A DNA stretch of 64,000 bases from Lysinibacillus alkalisoli. Its GTDB lineage: Bacteria > Bacillota > Bacilli > Bacillales_A > Planococcaceae. Made by a program: the position numbers and the translations under genes. The notes beneath the pieces are model-generated. The model did not search any database. It was given only the letters and a program-made list of their open reading frames with translations, and was not told where the DNA came from. The stretch spans positions 1 to 64,000 of the forward strand of contig NZ_BMJT01000010.1 in the NCBI RefSeq assembly GCF_014643595.1, in the 5' to 3' direction. Within the stretch, counting starts at the first letter, position 1. Each line of letters starts with the position of its first letter. Positions 55,774-64,000 of the stretch are shown one piece after another.

Positions 55774-55813
55774 AAGTGATAAAGGAGAAAATATACGCTG
55801 CCCTTTACCACTT
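55774..55813 (-). terminator. Terminator of copCD
   Basis: AAGTGGTAAAGG/CCTTTATCACTT stem (one mismatch) followed on the minus strand by TTATTTG; it can also work on the plus strand. Confidence 0.65.
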
Positions 55814-55827
55814 ATTTTGCACGCTAT

Positions 55828-56901
55828 TTAGCTAATTTGAATACTTGAAAGTATGGCGATATACATGATACTACTTACCATAACCGTTAATACTATAGTT
55901 AGCCATATGGTATATTCTTTAACAAAGGAATAAATCATACACACCATTATCATCCCCGTCACCACAATGCCTAGAATCGCTGTGTATGACACTGTTAAAG
56001 AAATAGTAGATGTTGTAGTTATATTTAGGTCTAGCCATTGCTGGATCAATATTGGAATGGCTTCGTTTGTTACTATCACATTTTGTGGTGGCTCTTGATT
56101 ACTTAAATAAGCGGTTATTGTGAATATGAGCAGTAAAACTATTGTCTCCACTCGTAGCCAAGGTAAAGGATTAAATGAAGGTTGTTGAAGTATACGTTTT
56201 TTTATCAGCACCCCATTCATTAATGCGTAATATAAGACTGGTAGCATTAAGATATTTTTCCACAGTAGAGCATGACCATATGATGTGTACCAAGAAGCAG
56301 GGTAACTTGGTATGATCAACCATAAAGCTAAAACGCCTGTTATTGCCATGCCAACTAAACAAGTCATAGCGAGTTTAGAAAACCATTGCAAAAATGATAA
56401 CCAATGCTTAGTATCCTTAGCTAAAACGCTCAACCACAATAACACACCTACCCACATGCTTACAGCAAAAATATGCATCGTTTGAATGAGGGCTCCTGTA
56501 TAAGGTTTTGTGGCATTGATATGACTGCCCCATGCCAAACCTATAATTAATAACAAGCTTAATACTAAGCCTACAATACGCGATGCCTTTGTCTCGCTGG
56601 CTCGTTTAATATATCCCATTAATATGATTGTTACGATAATAACCCATAAGGTTACTTTGCCCTTTTCATACGTCAAAAAGTACGTTGCCATACTCGTTGC
56701 CAGCGTATTTTTTTGCATTAAAAACAGCAAAATGGGTATCGACTGTAATAACATAATCAACATAATACAACTCGTTGCTATAAAGACAATGTATTTGGAT
56801 AAATGTAATGTCGGCTTAGCGGTTTTGGGGGTAGATCGTAAAATAAAGTAACCGACAATTAGGGATAAACAAATATATTGGGACAGTTTTAACCAAATCA
56901 T
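55828..56901 (-). CDS. copD: CopD family copper resistance membrane protein
   Basis: 357 aa with eight or nine transmembrane helices; a CopD-type core with THWGSHINA-like GLAWGSHINATKPY, IQTMHIFAVSMWVGVLLWLSVL and the C-terminal YHALLWKNI-like region. Coupled to copC (ATGA overlap). CopD with CopC moves or senses copper at the membrane. Confidence 0.83.
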   Translation of the reverse strand: MIWLKLSQYICLSLIVGYFILRSTPKTAKPTLHLSKYIVFIATSCIMLIMLLQSIPILLFLMQKNTLATSMATYFLTYEKGKVTLWVIIVTIILMGYIKRASETKASRIVGLVLSLLLIIGLAWGSHINATKPYTGALIQTMHIFAVSMWVGVLLWLSVLAKDTKHWLSFLQWFSKLAMTCLVGMAITGVLALWLIIPSYPASWYTSYGHALLWKNILMLPVLYYALMNGVLIKKRILQQPSFNPLPWLRVETIVLLLIFTITAYLSNQEPPQNVIVTNEAIPILIQQWLDLNITTTSTISLTVSYTAILGIVVTGMIMVCMIYSFVKEYTIWLTIVLTVMVSSIMYIAILSSIQIS

Positions 56902-57431
56902 GCCCGTTTCTTTCTTGTTAAAATAAAGCCAACAATCACAACGGCTAATACTATAATGCCAATCAAAAAGAGATAATTGTTTTTTTCTTTTGACTGTTCA
57001 TCATTAGCTTTTTGAGTATCACGTGTTGTTTTTTCTCCAGAAGCAACCACTGGTTTGTCTGTCGTTTTTTCTGTTGTAGTATTTGCTTGTTCAACAGTAA
57101 AAGTAATATTACCATCTAGCAAATGACCATCCGCACCAATAATTTGCCATACCGCTGTATATTCACCATTTGTTAAAGGTTGCGCCATAGTACCTGTCAA
57201 GGTAGCATCTTGATGTGTCATTTCCATAGCGACAAGCTCACCAGCACTATCTTTCAATTCGAATGTACTACCTTCTTCCAACTTACCTTCAAAGACTAAT
57301 TGTACTGTTGTTAAGTCTTTTGTTATGATTGCGCCATCCTCTGGGTTAGAATGACTTAAATGTGTATGTGCAAACGCACTATTCATCCATAACAATAGTA
57401 ACATAGGACAAATCAGTATTATTTTTCGCAT
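56898..57431 (-). CDS. copC: CopC domain copper-binding protein
   Basis: 177 aa. Signal peptide cleaved after SAFA, leaving HTHLSHSNP with an N-terminal His, the copper-binding terminus of CopC proteins; DGHLLDG has the second histidine region. A Thr/Lys linker and a C-terminal transmembrane helix (LFLIGIIVLAVVIVGFIL) anchor it. AAAGGAGG precedes the ATG. Confidence 0.87.
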   Translation of the reverse strand: MRKIILICPMLLLLWMNSAFAHTHLSHSNPEDGAIITKDLTTVQLVFEGKLEEGSTFELKDSAGELVAMEMTHQDATLTGTMAQPLTNGEYTAVWQIIGADGHLLDGNITFTVEQANTTTEKTTDKPVVASGEKTTRDTQKANDEQSKEKNNYLFLIGIIVLAVVIVGFILTRKKRA

Positions 57432-57624
57432 ATGTCTCCTCCTTTTGAATACTTCACACTATAACTAAAAAATGTGAAATTTGATTGAAAAAAGAGTGAA
57501 AAGATATAAAAATATTTCGAATAAAAGATATTTATACCTTAAGCTTGTTTTAGCACCTTATATATTTTCCAAAATAAGCGGAACACCTGCAATACTACCA
57601 AATATAGTTAAGTAGCTTTTTCCA

Positions 57625-57665
57625 CATAAAAAAAGCACTATGAGTATGATACTGCTCATAGTACT
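57625..57665 (-). terminator. Terminator of the AIM24 gene
   Basis: A 13-bp stem (AAGTACTATGAGC with AGTGC variant arm) followed by seven T on the minus strand. Confidence 0.78.
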
Positions 57666-57673
57666 TAATTTAC

Positions 57674-58366
57674 TTAACCTTCTGTGTGTGCGTGATATAC
57701 TTCCTCAAATGGTTGTACAATAACAAAGCCCTCGCCTGAGAATGCCATTTGTATGGACTCCCCGCTTCCACGGCCAATCAATGTGCGGAAGCTAACATCT
57801 GTTTTAAACTCTGGAGTTAGATTGCCTGACCACGCGACTGTGGCATGTGGGTCTGTGTAAATCGTTTCGCCTGGTTTCACTACTAAAGTAAGCGGCTCAA
57901 AATGTGTAGTTATGGCTACTTTGCCATAACCTGAAAGTGCCACATTAAACAAACCACCCGACATAATACCTGCCATTTTACGCATTAATTTGATATCCCA
58001 ATCAATAGATGATTCAAATGCTAATAAATCATTACCATTCACGCATAATTTATCATTTTGCAAATCAAAGATTGTAATTTTTTTACCTTGGTCAGCCAGA
58101 TATAAACGACCATTTCCTGTCGCTTTCATTAATGATGTACCTTCTCCAGTGAAGGCTTTTTTAAACATCTTACCAAGGCCATGTTCGAGTACACGTTCAC
58201 GTTCAAATCGAATACCACCTGTATAAGAAATCATAGCTCCCATTTTAGACCATACTTCCCCGTCTAAATTTACTTCTAGTACACGCTCTGTTTCTAATTG
58301 AAAGAAATCGTTTTTTGTATCATCTTGTTGCGTTTGTTGAATGAAATCTTGTAATGTTTTTGCCAA
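57674..58366 (-). CDS. AIM24 family protein
   Basis: 230 aa of the TIGR00266/AIM24 beta-sandwich family: EVNLDGEVWSKMGAMISYTG, GTSLMKATGNGRLYLAD, VVKPGETIYTDPHATVAWSG and GEGFVIVQP. TTG start, 9 nt after GGGAG. Bacterial function unknown; the fold is a trimer. Monocistronic. Confidence 0.85.
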   Translation of the reverse strand: MAKTLQDFIQQTQQDDTKNDFFQLETERVLEVNLDGEVWSKMGAMISYTGGIRFERERVLEHGLGKMFKKAFTGEGTSLMKATGNGRLYLADQGKKITIFDLQNDKLCVNGNDLLAFESSIDWDIKLMRKMAGIMSGGLFNVALSGYGKVAITTHFEPLTLVVKPGETIYTDPHATVAWSGNLTPEFKTDVSFRTLIGRGSGESIQMAFSGEGFVIVQPFEEVYHAHTEG

Positions 58367-58480
58367 CTTGACTCACTCCCTTTCATTTATTTACGGGCTA
58401 TCGCTTAAAAGGTTACGCATTTCATAGCTATTTCTTAGTCTCTATTCCCCTATTAATCATGTTTTATGCAGTGACAATAG

Positions 58481-58536
58481 AAAAACACCTCATTCACTAA
58501 CACACTTTGTAAGCGGTATGTCTCGTAAATAAGGTG
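58481..58536 (-). terminator. Terminator of rtcB
   Basis: A 12-bp stem with G-T pairs (CACCTTATTTAC/GTGAATGAGGTG) and trailing TTTTT on the minus strand, just after the rtcB stop. Confidence 0.7.
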
Positions 58537-58542
58537 ATTACT

Positions 58543-59751
58543 TTAATCTTTATAAGGGTCAAATTCATTTGCTCCTGCCATCGCAACACCGATTGGGCGT
58601 AGCGTGTGCAAAATATCTAATGTTCCTTGATGAGCATCTAAAACCGTTTGTAACTTGCGATAAACAAAAGGGCTTTCGTCTGTTCCACCACCGCGCAGTT
58701 CAATGCCATATTCTTTAACTGCTTGTTGCATTTGATAAGGTACAATCTTGCCACCTGTTCGTTTTCTTGTTTTCCAGTTCATTTTCCCTGCGGCTTCTGT
58801 TCGACTCATAATACGGCCAGCACCATGTACTGTACTATGCCATGCATTATTATTTTGTTCATTATCCTTGCCTCGTACAATGACTGATTTATCACACATG
58901 CTACCACCAATAAAGCCTAATTGATTGGGAGCACTAGGTGTAGCACCTTTACGTACAACAATATATTGCTGTCCGTTATGTTGTTCTTTCCATGCAAAAT
59001 TGTGATGATTATGCACTTCCATTGTAGTTCTAGCCCCTAAAATGTCTAGTACCTCATCCATCACAACATCGCGGCCCGCATAAGCATAACGCCCTGCTAA
59101 TGTCATAGCCTTCATATAGAGTTCGCCAATTTCTGTATCTACATGTAGTAATGTTGGTTTTTGTTCCATACGCTCACCAGGTGCTTTATCTAAAAACGAT
59201 CGACCAGCAGCAATATTTAAAAATCCGCTTGCTGTTTTATGTCCAAAGCCTCTGCTACCAAAATGATTAGCTACCCAAACTGCTCCTGTTGCTTCTTCGA
59301 CAAACAAGTCGACAAAGTGGTTACCTGAACCTACTGTACCTAGTTGTTCATAAGCGAGCTTTTTTAATATATCATGCTCTTGTTGTCCAAAAGCCTTGTA
59401 AACTGCCCAGTCAGCATCATCAAATACTTCATGGTCTATTTTCTTTTTATTTTTACGCCCAATGCCAAACGAAATGCGTTTAGCCACGTCATCCATAATC
59501 CAAGCTAAATCTTCTTTTATATCATCATAGTATAAATTAGTACGCACTGCTTTATTGCCACATGCAATATCATAACCTACGCCAGATGGTGCCACTTGAT
59601 TATGATAAGCAATGACACCGCCTACTGGTTGACTATACCCATAATGACCGTCTGCACAGAGCACGCCACCTGCTACGTCGCCTGTTTGTAAACATGTATT
59701 AAATTGACGTAACGTTTGTTCTTCGTGTTGTCCAAATATCGTTGTCTTCAT
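58543..59751 (-). CDS. rtcB: RNA-splicing ligase RtcB family
   Basis: 402 aa, full length for the E. coli type. Metal ligands in GYDIACGNKAV, GSGNHFVDLFVEE and HNHHNFAWKE; the guanylylated His is in VHGAGRIMSR. GTP/Mn-dependent joining of 3'-phosphate and 5'-OH RNA ends, for repair or tRNA healing. Monocistronic; no RtcA or RtcR neighbour. Confidence 0.92.
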   Translation of the reverse strand: MKTTIFGQHEEQTLRQFNTCLQTGDVAGGVLCADGHYGYSQPVGGVIAYHNQVAPSGVGYDIACGNKAVRTNLYYDDIKEDLAWIMDDVAKRISFGIGRKNKKKIDHEVFDDADWAVYKAFGQQEHDILKKLAYEQLGTVGSGNHFVDLFVEEATGAVWVANHFGSRGFGHKTASGFLNIAAGRSFLDKAPGERMEQKPTLLHVDTEIGELYMKAMTLAGRYAYAGRDVVMDEVLDILGARTTMEVHNHHNFAWKEQHNGQQYIVVRKGATPSAPNQLGFIGGSMCDKSVIVRGKDNEQNNNAWHSTVHGAGRIMSRTEAAGKMNWKTRKRTGGKIVPYQMQQAVKEYGIELRGGGTDESPFVYRKLQTVLDAHQGTLDILHTLRPIGVAMAGANEFDPYKD

Positions 59752-59836
59752 TGATTAATCAAAAGCCTCTTTTCTTCACTATATATTTTTGTGATTATGT
59801 CATGTTTAGTGAGCTTTTGCAACCTTCTTGTAGTGA

Positions 59837-61399
59837 TTAATAGTAGATTTTCCAATTATGATTACAAGTTGCCTCAATAATAGGGTGTTGAATAAAGTAA
59901 TCTGCAATAATCTCCGTCATATCCATCTGAATATCTTTAATCACTGTCTTACCTTTAAACATATCAAAATGCCCAGCGCCTGTTGCACGGTAATTATTCA
60001 TCACCACATCGTATGATGCTGTCATGTCTAATGGTTGATGCTGATACGTGATATTTACTACTCGTTGTCCAATGGGTTGCCTAATATCAAATGCATAAGT
60101 GATCCCTTCCCACATATCATAGTTGTAAGGCTCTGCCTTGGGATAGGTAAAAGCGCTTGATACAACAAGTTGTCCTTTCTCTGTAAGCTCGAAATATGTG
60201 GCACATTGCTCTAAAGCATCTTTAATGTCCTGACCAGTTAAGCGCAATACGACTAATGTATTGGGATAAATATAGTTGGTTACAATGTCTCGCATCGTGA
60301 CTTCATTAGGTAGCCCCCCCGGCTCATCATGAAATAAGGATGTAGCAGATATTGAAGCACCTGAGACTGCCATTTGAATACGGTTAATTAACTCTACATA
60401 AGGGTGCTCTGTCACTCTTGCTTGAAAGGCATCTTCAAATTGAATGGAACCAATCACATGCCCGATTGGCTCATCTAGCCACTGCTCTGTTGCTTCGTAC
60501 ACTTCATGATGTAACCGTTCAATCTCTTGATTCATGCTTGTAGTTTCGGTGATTGGTAGTAAAGTTGGCTCATGGGTCAATGTCACAATTTCACCTGTTG
60601 TATCATACGTAATATCTACCGTGATACAGCCTAAATGAGTACCTTTAGTGCCCGGTTGAACGACGGATTTGCCATGTATTTTCGTTTGAATAAGACGGTG
60701 CTGATGCCCAGTAATAATTATATCGACACCTTCTAACTCCTCACATAATTGATAACCTTCATTCTCACCTGTTGTTTCGATTTTTTTACCTGTTTCAAGG
60801 TCATTTTCAAACCCGCCATGATAGGCAATTACAATAAGATGGGGGGCTTCATGCTCTTTAATGTACGGAAGCCATTGTTTCGCCGTATCAACAGCGCTTT
60901 TAAAATGCCAACCTTTTATATGCTTAGGCGCCTCCCATACAGGAATAAACTGCGTTGTTAAACCTAAAATAGCTACTTTAATTTTTGCTATCTCTTTTAT
61001 GATATAAGGCTCGAAAACGACATTTCCCTCATCATCTACCATATTCGCCACTATATAAGGGAAATGCGCCTCTTTTGCAACTTGTTTTACAAGTACATGA
61101 CCATAATTAAATTCATGATTGCCTAACACAGCCGCGTCATAACGAAGGTGATTGGCAACTTTTATCATGGCATTTTCACTAATGGACGTTTTTTTATATT
61201 GATAATAGGTTAATGGGCTTCCTTGAATAAAATCACCATTTTCAATGAGTAGCGAGGGCGCTTTCTCTCTCTGTTTTTCAATGATTGTGGCTAACTTACC
61301 TAAACCTAATGTTTCATTTTTATCAGCACTAAAACGTGTTGGCATTACATAACCATGTATATCGCTAGTCGCTAATATTTGAATTTTTTTATGTGTCAT
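59837..61399 (-). CDS. 5'-nucleotidase/2',3'-cyclic phosphodiesterase family (YunD-like)
   Basis: 520 aa. Calcineurin-like domain with ATSDIHGY, ENGDFIQGSPL, LGNHEFNYG, AYHGG and GHQHR, then the 5'-nucleotidase C-terminal domain (NNYRATGAGHFDMF). No signal peptide or anchor, so cytosolic. ATG 61399 after GAAAGGG. It diverges from phnD; both may be phosphate-linked. Confidence 0.86.
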   Translation of the reverse strand: MTHKKIQILATSDIHGYVMPTRFSADKNETLGLGKLATIIEKQREKAPSLLIENGDFIQGSPLTYYQYKKTSISENAMIKVANHLRYDAAVLGNHEFNYGHVLVKQVAKEAHFPYIVANMVDDEGNVVFEPYIIKEIAKIKVAILGLTTQFIPVWEAPKHIKGWHFKSAVDTAKQWLPYIKEHEAPHLIVIAYHGGFENDLETGKKIETTGENEGYQLCEELEGVDIIITGHQHRLIQTKIHGKSVVQPGTKGTHLGCITVDITYDTTGEIVTLTHEPTLLPITETTSMNQEIERLHHEVYEATEQWLDEPIGHVIGSIQFEDAFQARVTEHPYVELINRIQMAVSGASISATSLFHDEPGGLPNEVTMRDIVTNYIYPNTLVVLRLTGQDIKDALEQCATYFELTEKGQLVVSSAFTYPKAEPYNYDMWEGITYAFDIRQPIGQRVVNITYQHQPLDMTASYDVVMNNYRATGAGHFDMFKGKTVIKDIQMDMTEIIADYFIQHPIIEATCNHNWKIYY

Positions 61400-61507
61400 A
61401 CATTCGCACCCTTTCATTAAAATTCGTCATACGTCAACTGCTTATTATACGTTTCCATACACTCCCATTGATATTTAAATGATATTTTTAATTATTTATT
61501 AATATTT

Positions 61508-61534
61508 TTTACTTAAAGTTAACATTTATTCACA
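61508..61534 (+). promoter_or_regulatory. Candidate PhoP box upstream of phnD
   Basis: Three direct repeats of the TTHAYA type (TTTACT, TTAACA, TTCACA) at 61508, 61519 and 61529, spaced 11 and 10 bp. This fits PhoP direct-repeat boxes of Bacilli, but A+T-rich DNA gives chance matches. Confidence 0.4.
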
Positions 61535-61609
61535 TAAATCCTATTACTCTTCATTTTTCTTTACGTTATACTTGGTATCGCATTACATTTCCTAGGAGGG
61601 TTATGAAAG

Positions 61610-62695
61610 ATGAAAAAATTATGGTTTTTAGCAATGTCATTATTATTACTTGCTGTGTTAGCTGCTTGTGGCAGTGACAATAAAGATGACAAAGATACTA
61701 AAGATGATGGCAGTAAAGAGGGCGATAATGCTACTGCTGAAGACAGTAATACAAAGATTGAAGAATTATCAATCGGTTTCGTTCCTTCACGTAATCCAGA
61801 TGAAATTATTACAGCAACTGAACCACTTAAAGCTTTATTAACAGACCAACTTGCGAAGGAAGGCTATGATGTCGAAAATATCGACATTACAGTTGGTACA
61901 AGTTTTGAGGCTGTTGGTGAAGCATTATCAGCAGGTACTACAGATATTGGATTAATTCCTGGCGGCACTTATGTATTATATGACGATGGTGCAGAAGTTA
62001 TTTTAACAGCAACACGTGCAGGGCTTAGCAATGACTCAGATGACCCTGTTGAGTGGAATAAAAATAAACCTACAGAAGCAACAGATGAGCAAACGACATC
62101 TTACCGTGCATTATTAATTGCTGGTCCATCCGAAAAAGGACAAGCACTTGCTAAAAAAGTGAATGATGGTGAGAAGCTAACGTTTGAAGACTTAAACGAT
62201 GCTAGTTGGAATGTGATGTCTCCATCATCACCAGCAGGTTACATTTATCCTGCATTATGGTTAAAGGAAAACTTTGATAAAACGATTCCTGATTTATCTA
62301 AAGTTGTACAAGCAGACTCTTATGGTAACGCCTTTGCCCGCTTAGCTGCTGGTCAAGCTGATGTACTCGTTGCCTATGCTGATGCTCGTCGTGATTTTGA
62401 AGAAAATTGGGAAGCCGAGTTTGACCGTAAAGCTTCGATTTGGGATGAGACAAATGTCATTGGTGTAATGCCTCCTATTTATAATGACACTATTAGTGTA
62501 AGTAAAAATTCAGACATTATGGATGATGACTTAAAAACAGCATTACAAAAAGCTTTCATTGAGATTGCTAAAACAGATGAAGGTAAAGAAGTTATCGGCA
62601 TTTACAGTCATGAAGGCTACACAGAAGCAAAAGATGCGGACTACGATAAAGAGCGTGAAGCACAAAAATTACTACAAGAAATTGATACGAAATAA
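61610..62695 (+). CDS. phnD: Phosphate/phosphite/phosphonate ABC transporter substrate-binding protein
   Basis: 361 aa. Lipoprotein with lipobox LAAC, an Asp/Lys-rich linker, then the PhnD/HisJ-like fold (SIGFVPSRNPDEIITATEPL, LIPGGTYVLYDDG, SPSSPAGYIYPALWL). AGGAGGG precedes the ATG. First gene of phnDCE, uncoupled by an internal terminator. Confidence 0.9.
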   Translation: MKKLWFLAMSLLLLAVLAACGSDNKDDKDTKDDGSKEGDNATAEDSNTKIEELSIGFVPSRNPDEIITATEPLKALLTDQLAKEGYDVENIDITVGTSFEAVGEALSAGTTDIGLIPGGTYVLYDDGAEVILTATRAGLSNDSDDPVEWNKNKPTEATDEQTTSYRALLIAGPSEKGQALAKKVNDGEKLTFEDLNDASWNVMSPSSPAGYIYPALWLKENFDKTIPDLSKVVQADSYGNAFARLAAGQADVLVAYADARRDFEENWEAEFDRKASIWDETNVIGVMPPIYNDTISVSKNSDIMDDDLKTALQKAFIEIAKTDEGKEVIGIYSHEGYTEAKDADYDKEREAQKLLQEIDTK

Positions 62696-62701
62696 AACAC
62701 A

Positions 62702-62746
62702 AGAGATGTCCGAATGGTCAAGTTGACAATCTGGACATCTTTTTTA
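62702..62746 (+). terminator. Attenuating terminator between phnD and phnC
   Basis: AGATGTCC/GGACATCT stem with long loop and TTTTTT. It probably allows excess binding protein over the transporter. Confidence 0.7.
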
Positions 62747-62770
62747 TTACAGTAGGTTAGGAGCTTTTAC

Positions 62771-63526
62771 ATGATTGAATTTAAAGACGTTGAAATGCAA
62801 TATCCCAATGGTTTTAAAGGATTAAAAAATATTAATGTACAAATTGCTCAAGGTGAATATGTAGCTGTCATTGGTTTATCTGGCGCTGGCAAGTCGACAT
62901 TTATTCGCTGTATCAATCGTATGCACGATATTACAAAAGGCGAATTAATCGTTAATCAGACAAATGTACATCAGCTGCGTGGTAAAGAAATACGACAGTT
63001 GCGTCGTAACATCGGTATGATTTTTCAATCATTTAACCTTGTAACACGCTCTACCGCATTAAAAAATGTACTTGTATCATTTGTACCTGAGATGCCTCTT
63101 TGGCGTAAATTATTAGGCATCTTTACACAAGAGGAAAAAAGAAAAGCACTCACTGCATTAGACCAAGTTGGCATTTTAGATAAGGCATTTGTGCGTGTTG
63201 ACCAATTATCAGGTGGTCAACAACAACGTGTAGCTTTAGCCCGCACATTAGCACAAACACCTGGTATTATTCTGGCAGATGAGCCAGTTGCCTCACTCGA
63301 TCCTATGACTGCTAAACAAGTGATGGGCGACTTTGCCCGTATTAACAAAGAAATGAATATGACCGTTATTATGAATATTCACCATGTTGATTTAGCGCTT
63401 GCTTATGCTACACGTGTAATTGGCATTCGTGCTGGTGAAATTGTTTATGACGGTCAAGCATCTGATGTGACAGAAGCTGTCTTATCTCAAATTTATAATG
63501 GACAACAGCCTGTAGAGGAGGTATAG
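62771..63526 (+). CDS. phnC: Phosphonate ABC transporter ATPase
   Basis: 251 aa. Walker A GLSGAGKST, LSGGQQQRVALARTL signature, ILADEPVASLDPMTA Walker B and MNIHHVDLA switch, specific to PhnC. AGGAG precedes the ATG. Confidence 0.92.
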   Translation: MIEFKDVEMQYPNGFKGLKNINVQIAQGEYVAVIGLSGAGKSTFIRCINRMHDITKGELIVNQTNVHQLRGKEIRQLRRNIGMIFQSFNLVTRSTALKNVLVSFVPEMPLWRKLLGIFTQEEKRKALTALDQVGILDKAFVRVDQLSGGQQQRVALARTLAQTPGIILADEPVASLDPMTAKQVMGDFARINKEMNMTVIMNIHHVDLALAYATRVIGIRAGEIVYDGQASDVTEAVLSQIYNGQQPVEEV

Positions 63527-63529
63527 CAT

Positions 63530-64000
63530 ATGAATTTTAATGTATTGGCCAAACGTCATATTACATTACAAAATGGCAAAGTAGTGGTAATGAAACGCTC
63601 TACTACACCTCTTATTATCCTTATAGGGCTTATCCTTATCTATTTTTCTGTACAGATTACTGGCTTTAATATGGAAGCTATTATTAAACGAATTGACCAA
63701 TTCTTTGTTATTTTGAAAGAAATGATGCAGCCTAATTTCTCTTATACAACTAAGCTATGGCAGCCATTATTCGATACTATTAAAATGTCACTACTCGGCT
63801 CAATATTAGGGGCTATTGTGGCAGTACCGATTGCTTTTTGCGCCTCATCTAATATTATAAAAAATCGCTTTATCGTAATTAGTAGTAAATTCTTTTTAAG
63901 TTTATTACGTACGTTACCTACACTTATTGTGGCTTTAATGGCTACTTTTATTTTTGGGCTAGGTACTATGGCTGGCTTTATCGCTATTTTTTTATTCACA
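63530..64000 (+). CDS. phnE: Phosphonate ABC transporter permease (partial, 3' end cut by window)
   Basis: The frame opens at ATG 63530, after GAGGAGGT, and is open to the window end (157 codons seen). It has an early transmembrane helix (PLIILIGLILIYFSV) and the ABC inner-membrane domain start (LWQPLFDTIKMSLLGSILGA, LRTLPTLIVALM). Third gene of phnDCE; a second permease may follow. Confidence 0.88.
   Translation, partial: MNFNVLAKRHITLQNGKVVVMKRSTTPLIILIGLILIYFSVQITGFNMEAIIKRIDQFFVILKEMMQPNFSYTTKLWQPLFDTIKMSLLGSILGAIVAVPIAFCASSNIIKNRFIVISSKFFLSLLRTLPTLIVALMATFIFGLGTMAGFIAIFLFT

Noticed and set aside
57558-57627. Possible frameshifted remnant reading LTIFGSIAGVPLILENI on the minus strand downstream of the AIM24 gene
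   Set aside because: It looks coding-like but is very short, needs a frameshift, and has no start signal; chance cannot be excluded.
1-64000. CRISPR arrays, prophage, insertion sequences, tRNA genes, integration sites
   Set aside because: No regularly spaced repeats, transposase or phage proteins, cloverleaf sequences or direct-repeat pairs were noticed.

Overview
The window is chromosomal DNA of a low-GC Gram-positive bacterium of the order Bacillales. The gene content (coproheme-branch CgoX, DesK-DesR, S-box and guanine riboswitches, YitJ plus MetH) and the A+T-rich codon use fit a Planococcaceae/Caryophanaceae member such as Kurthia or Lysinibacillus. The genus is an inference. No prophage, insertion sequence, integrase, CRISPR array or tRNA was found, and the region reads as ordinary chromosome with several accessory modules.

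Layout. 1-1760: the left edge looks like the promoter and leader region of a minus-strand rRNA operon whose 16S gene would lie just outside the window, followed by a purine permease under a guanine riboswitch. 1.9-12.8 kb: a CbrC-family protein and two separate BcrA-type ABC exporters, each with its own two-component system (typical of antimicrobial-peptide detoxification). Between them are a metallophosphoesterase and a decayed hydrolase-like remnant. 12.8-19.6 kb: hypothetical genes, a class V aminotransferase, a lipid kinase, a membrane-bound XRE regulator, an ankyrin lipoprotein, and a flavin reductase behind a perfect Fur box. 19.7-25.7 kb: guaA behind its own guanine riboswitch and terminator, then a MoxR-DUF58-transglutaminase operon. 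25.8-29.8 kb: a nosL/nosD/nosL/nosY/nosF-like copper-maturation cluster without nosZ. 29.9-32.2 kb: pncB-nadE (NAD salvage). 32.4-34.9 kb: fetAB-like transporter and a proline-dehydrogenase-like protein that has lost its active-site arginine pair. 35-37.9 kb: desR-desK-des membrane-fluidity module. 38-43.5 kb: yitJ-metH methionine operon under a SAM-I riboswitch. 43.6-47.6 kb: cgoX, a SEL1 protein, a DUF218 protein, and a small secreted/membrane protein overlapping yxcD. 47.6-55.5 kb: two acyl-CoA ligases, thiolase, hydroxyacyl-CoA dehydrogenase and acyl-CoA dehydrogenase, interrupted by an effector-binding-domain protein, a previously easy-to-miss 50-aa membrane protein and a superoxide dismutase behind an MntR-like box. 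55.8-64 kb: copCD, an AIM24 protein, rtcB, a 5'-nucleotidase family enzyme, and phnDCE running off the right edge.

How the parts work together. Two purine genes share guanine sensing. Copper handling recurs (NosL-type proteins, CopC, CopD). The two acyl-CoA ligase genes carry nearly identical 18-bp imperfect palindromes in their promoter regions, suggesting one shared fatty-acid-responsive repressor. Manganese and iron sensing are suggested by the sodA and flavin-reductase operators. Phosphate-starvation control is suggested by a repeat array before phnD. The most notable items are the operator pair, the nosZ-less nos cluster with a His/Met-rich NosL, the degenerate PRODH paralogue, the 50-aa CxxC membrane protein and the decayed hydrolase gene.
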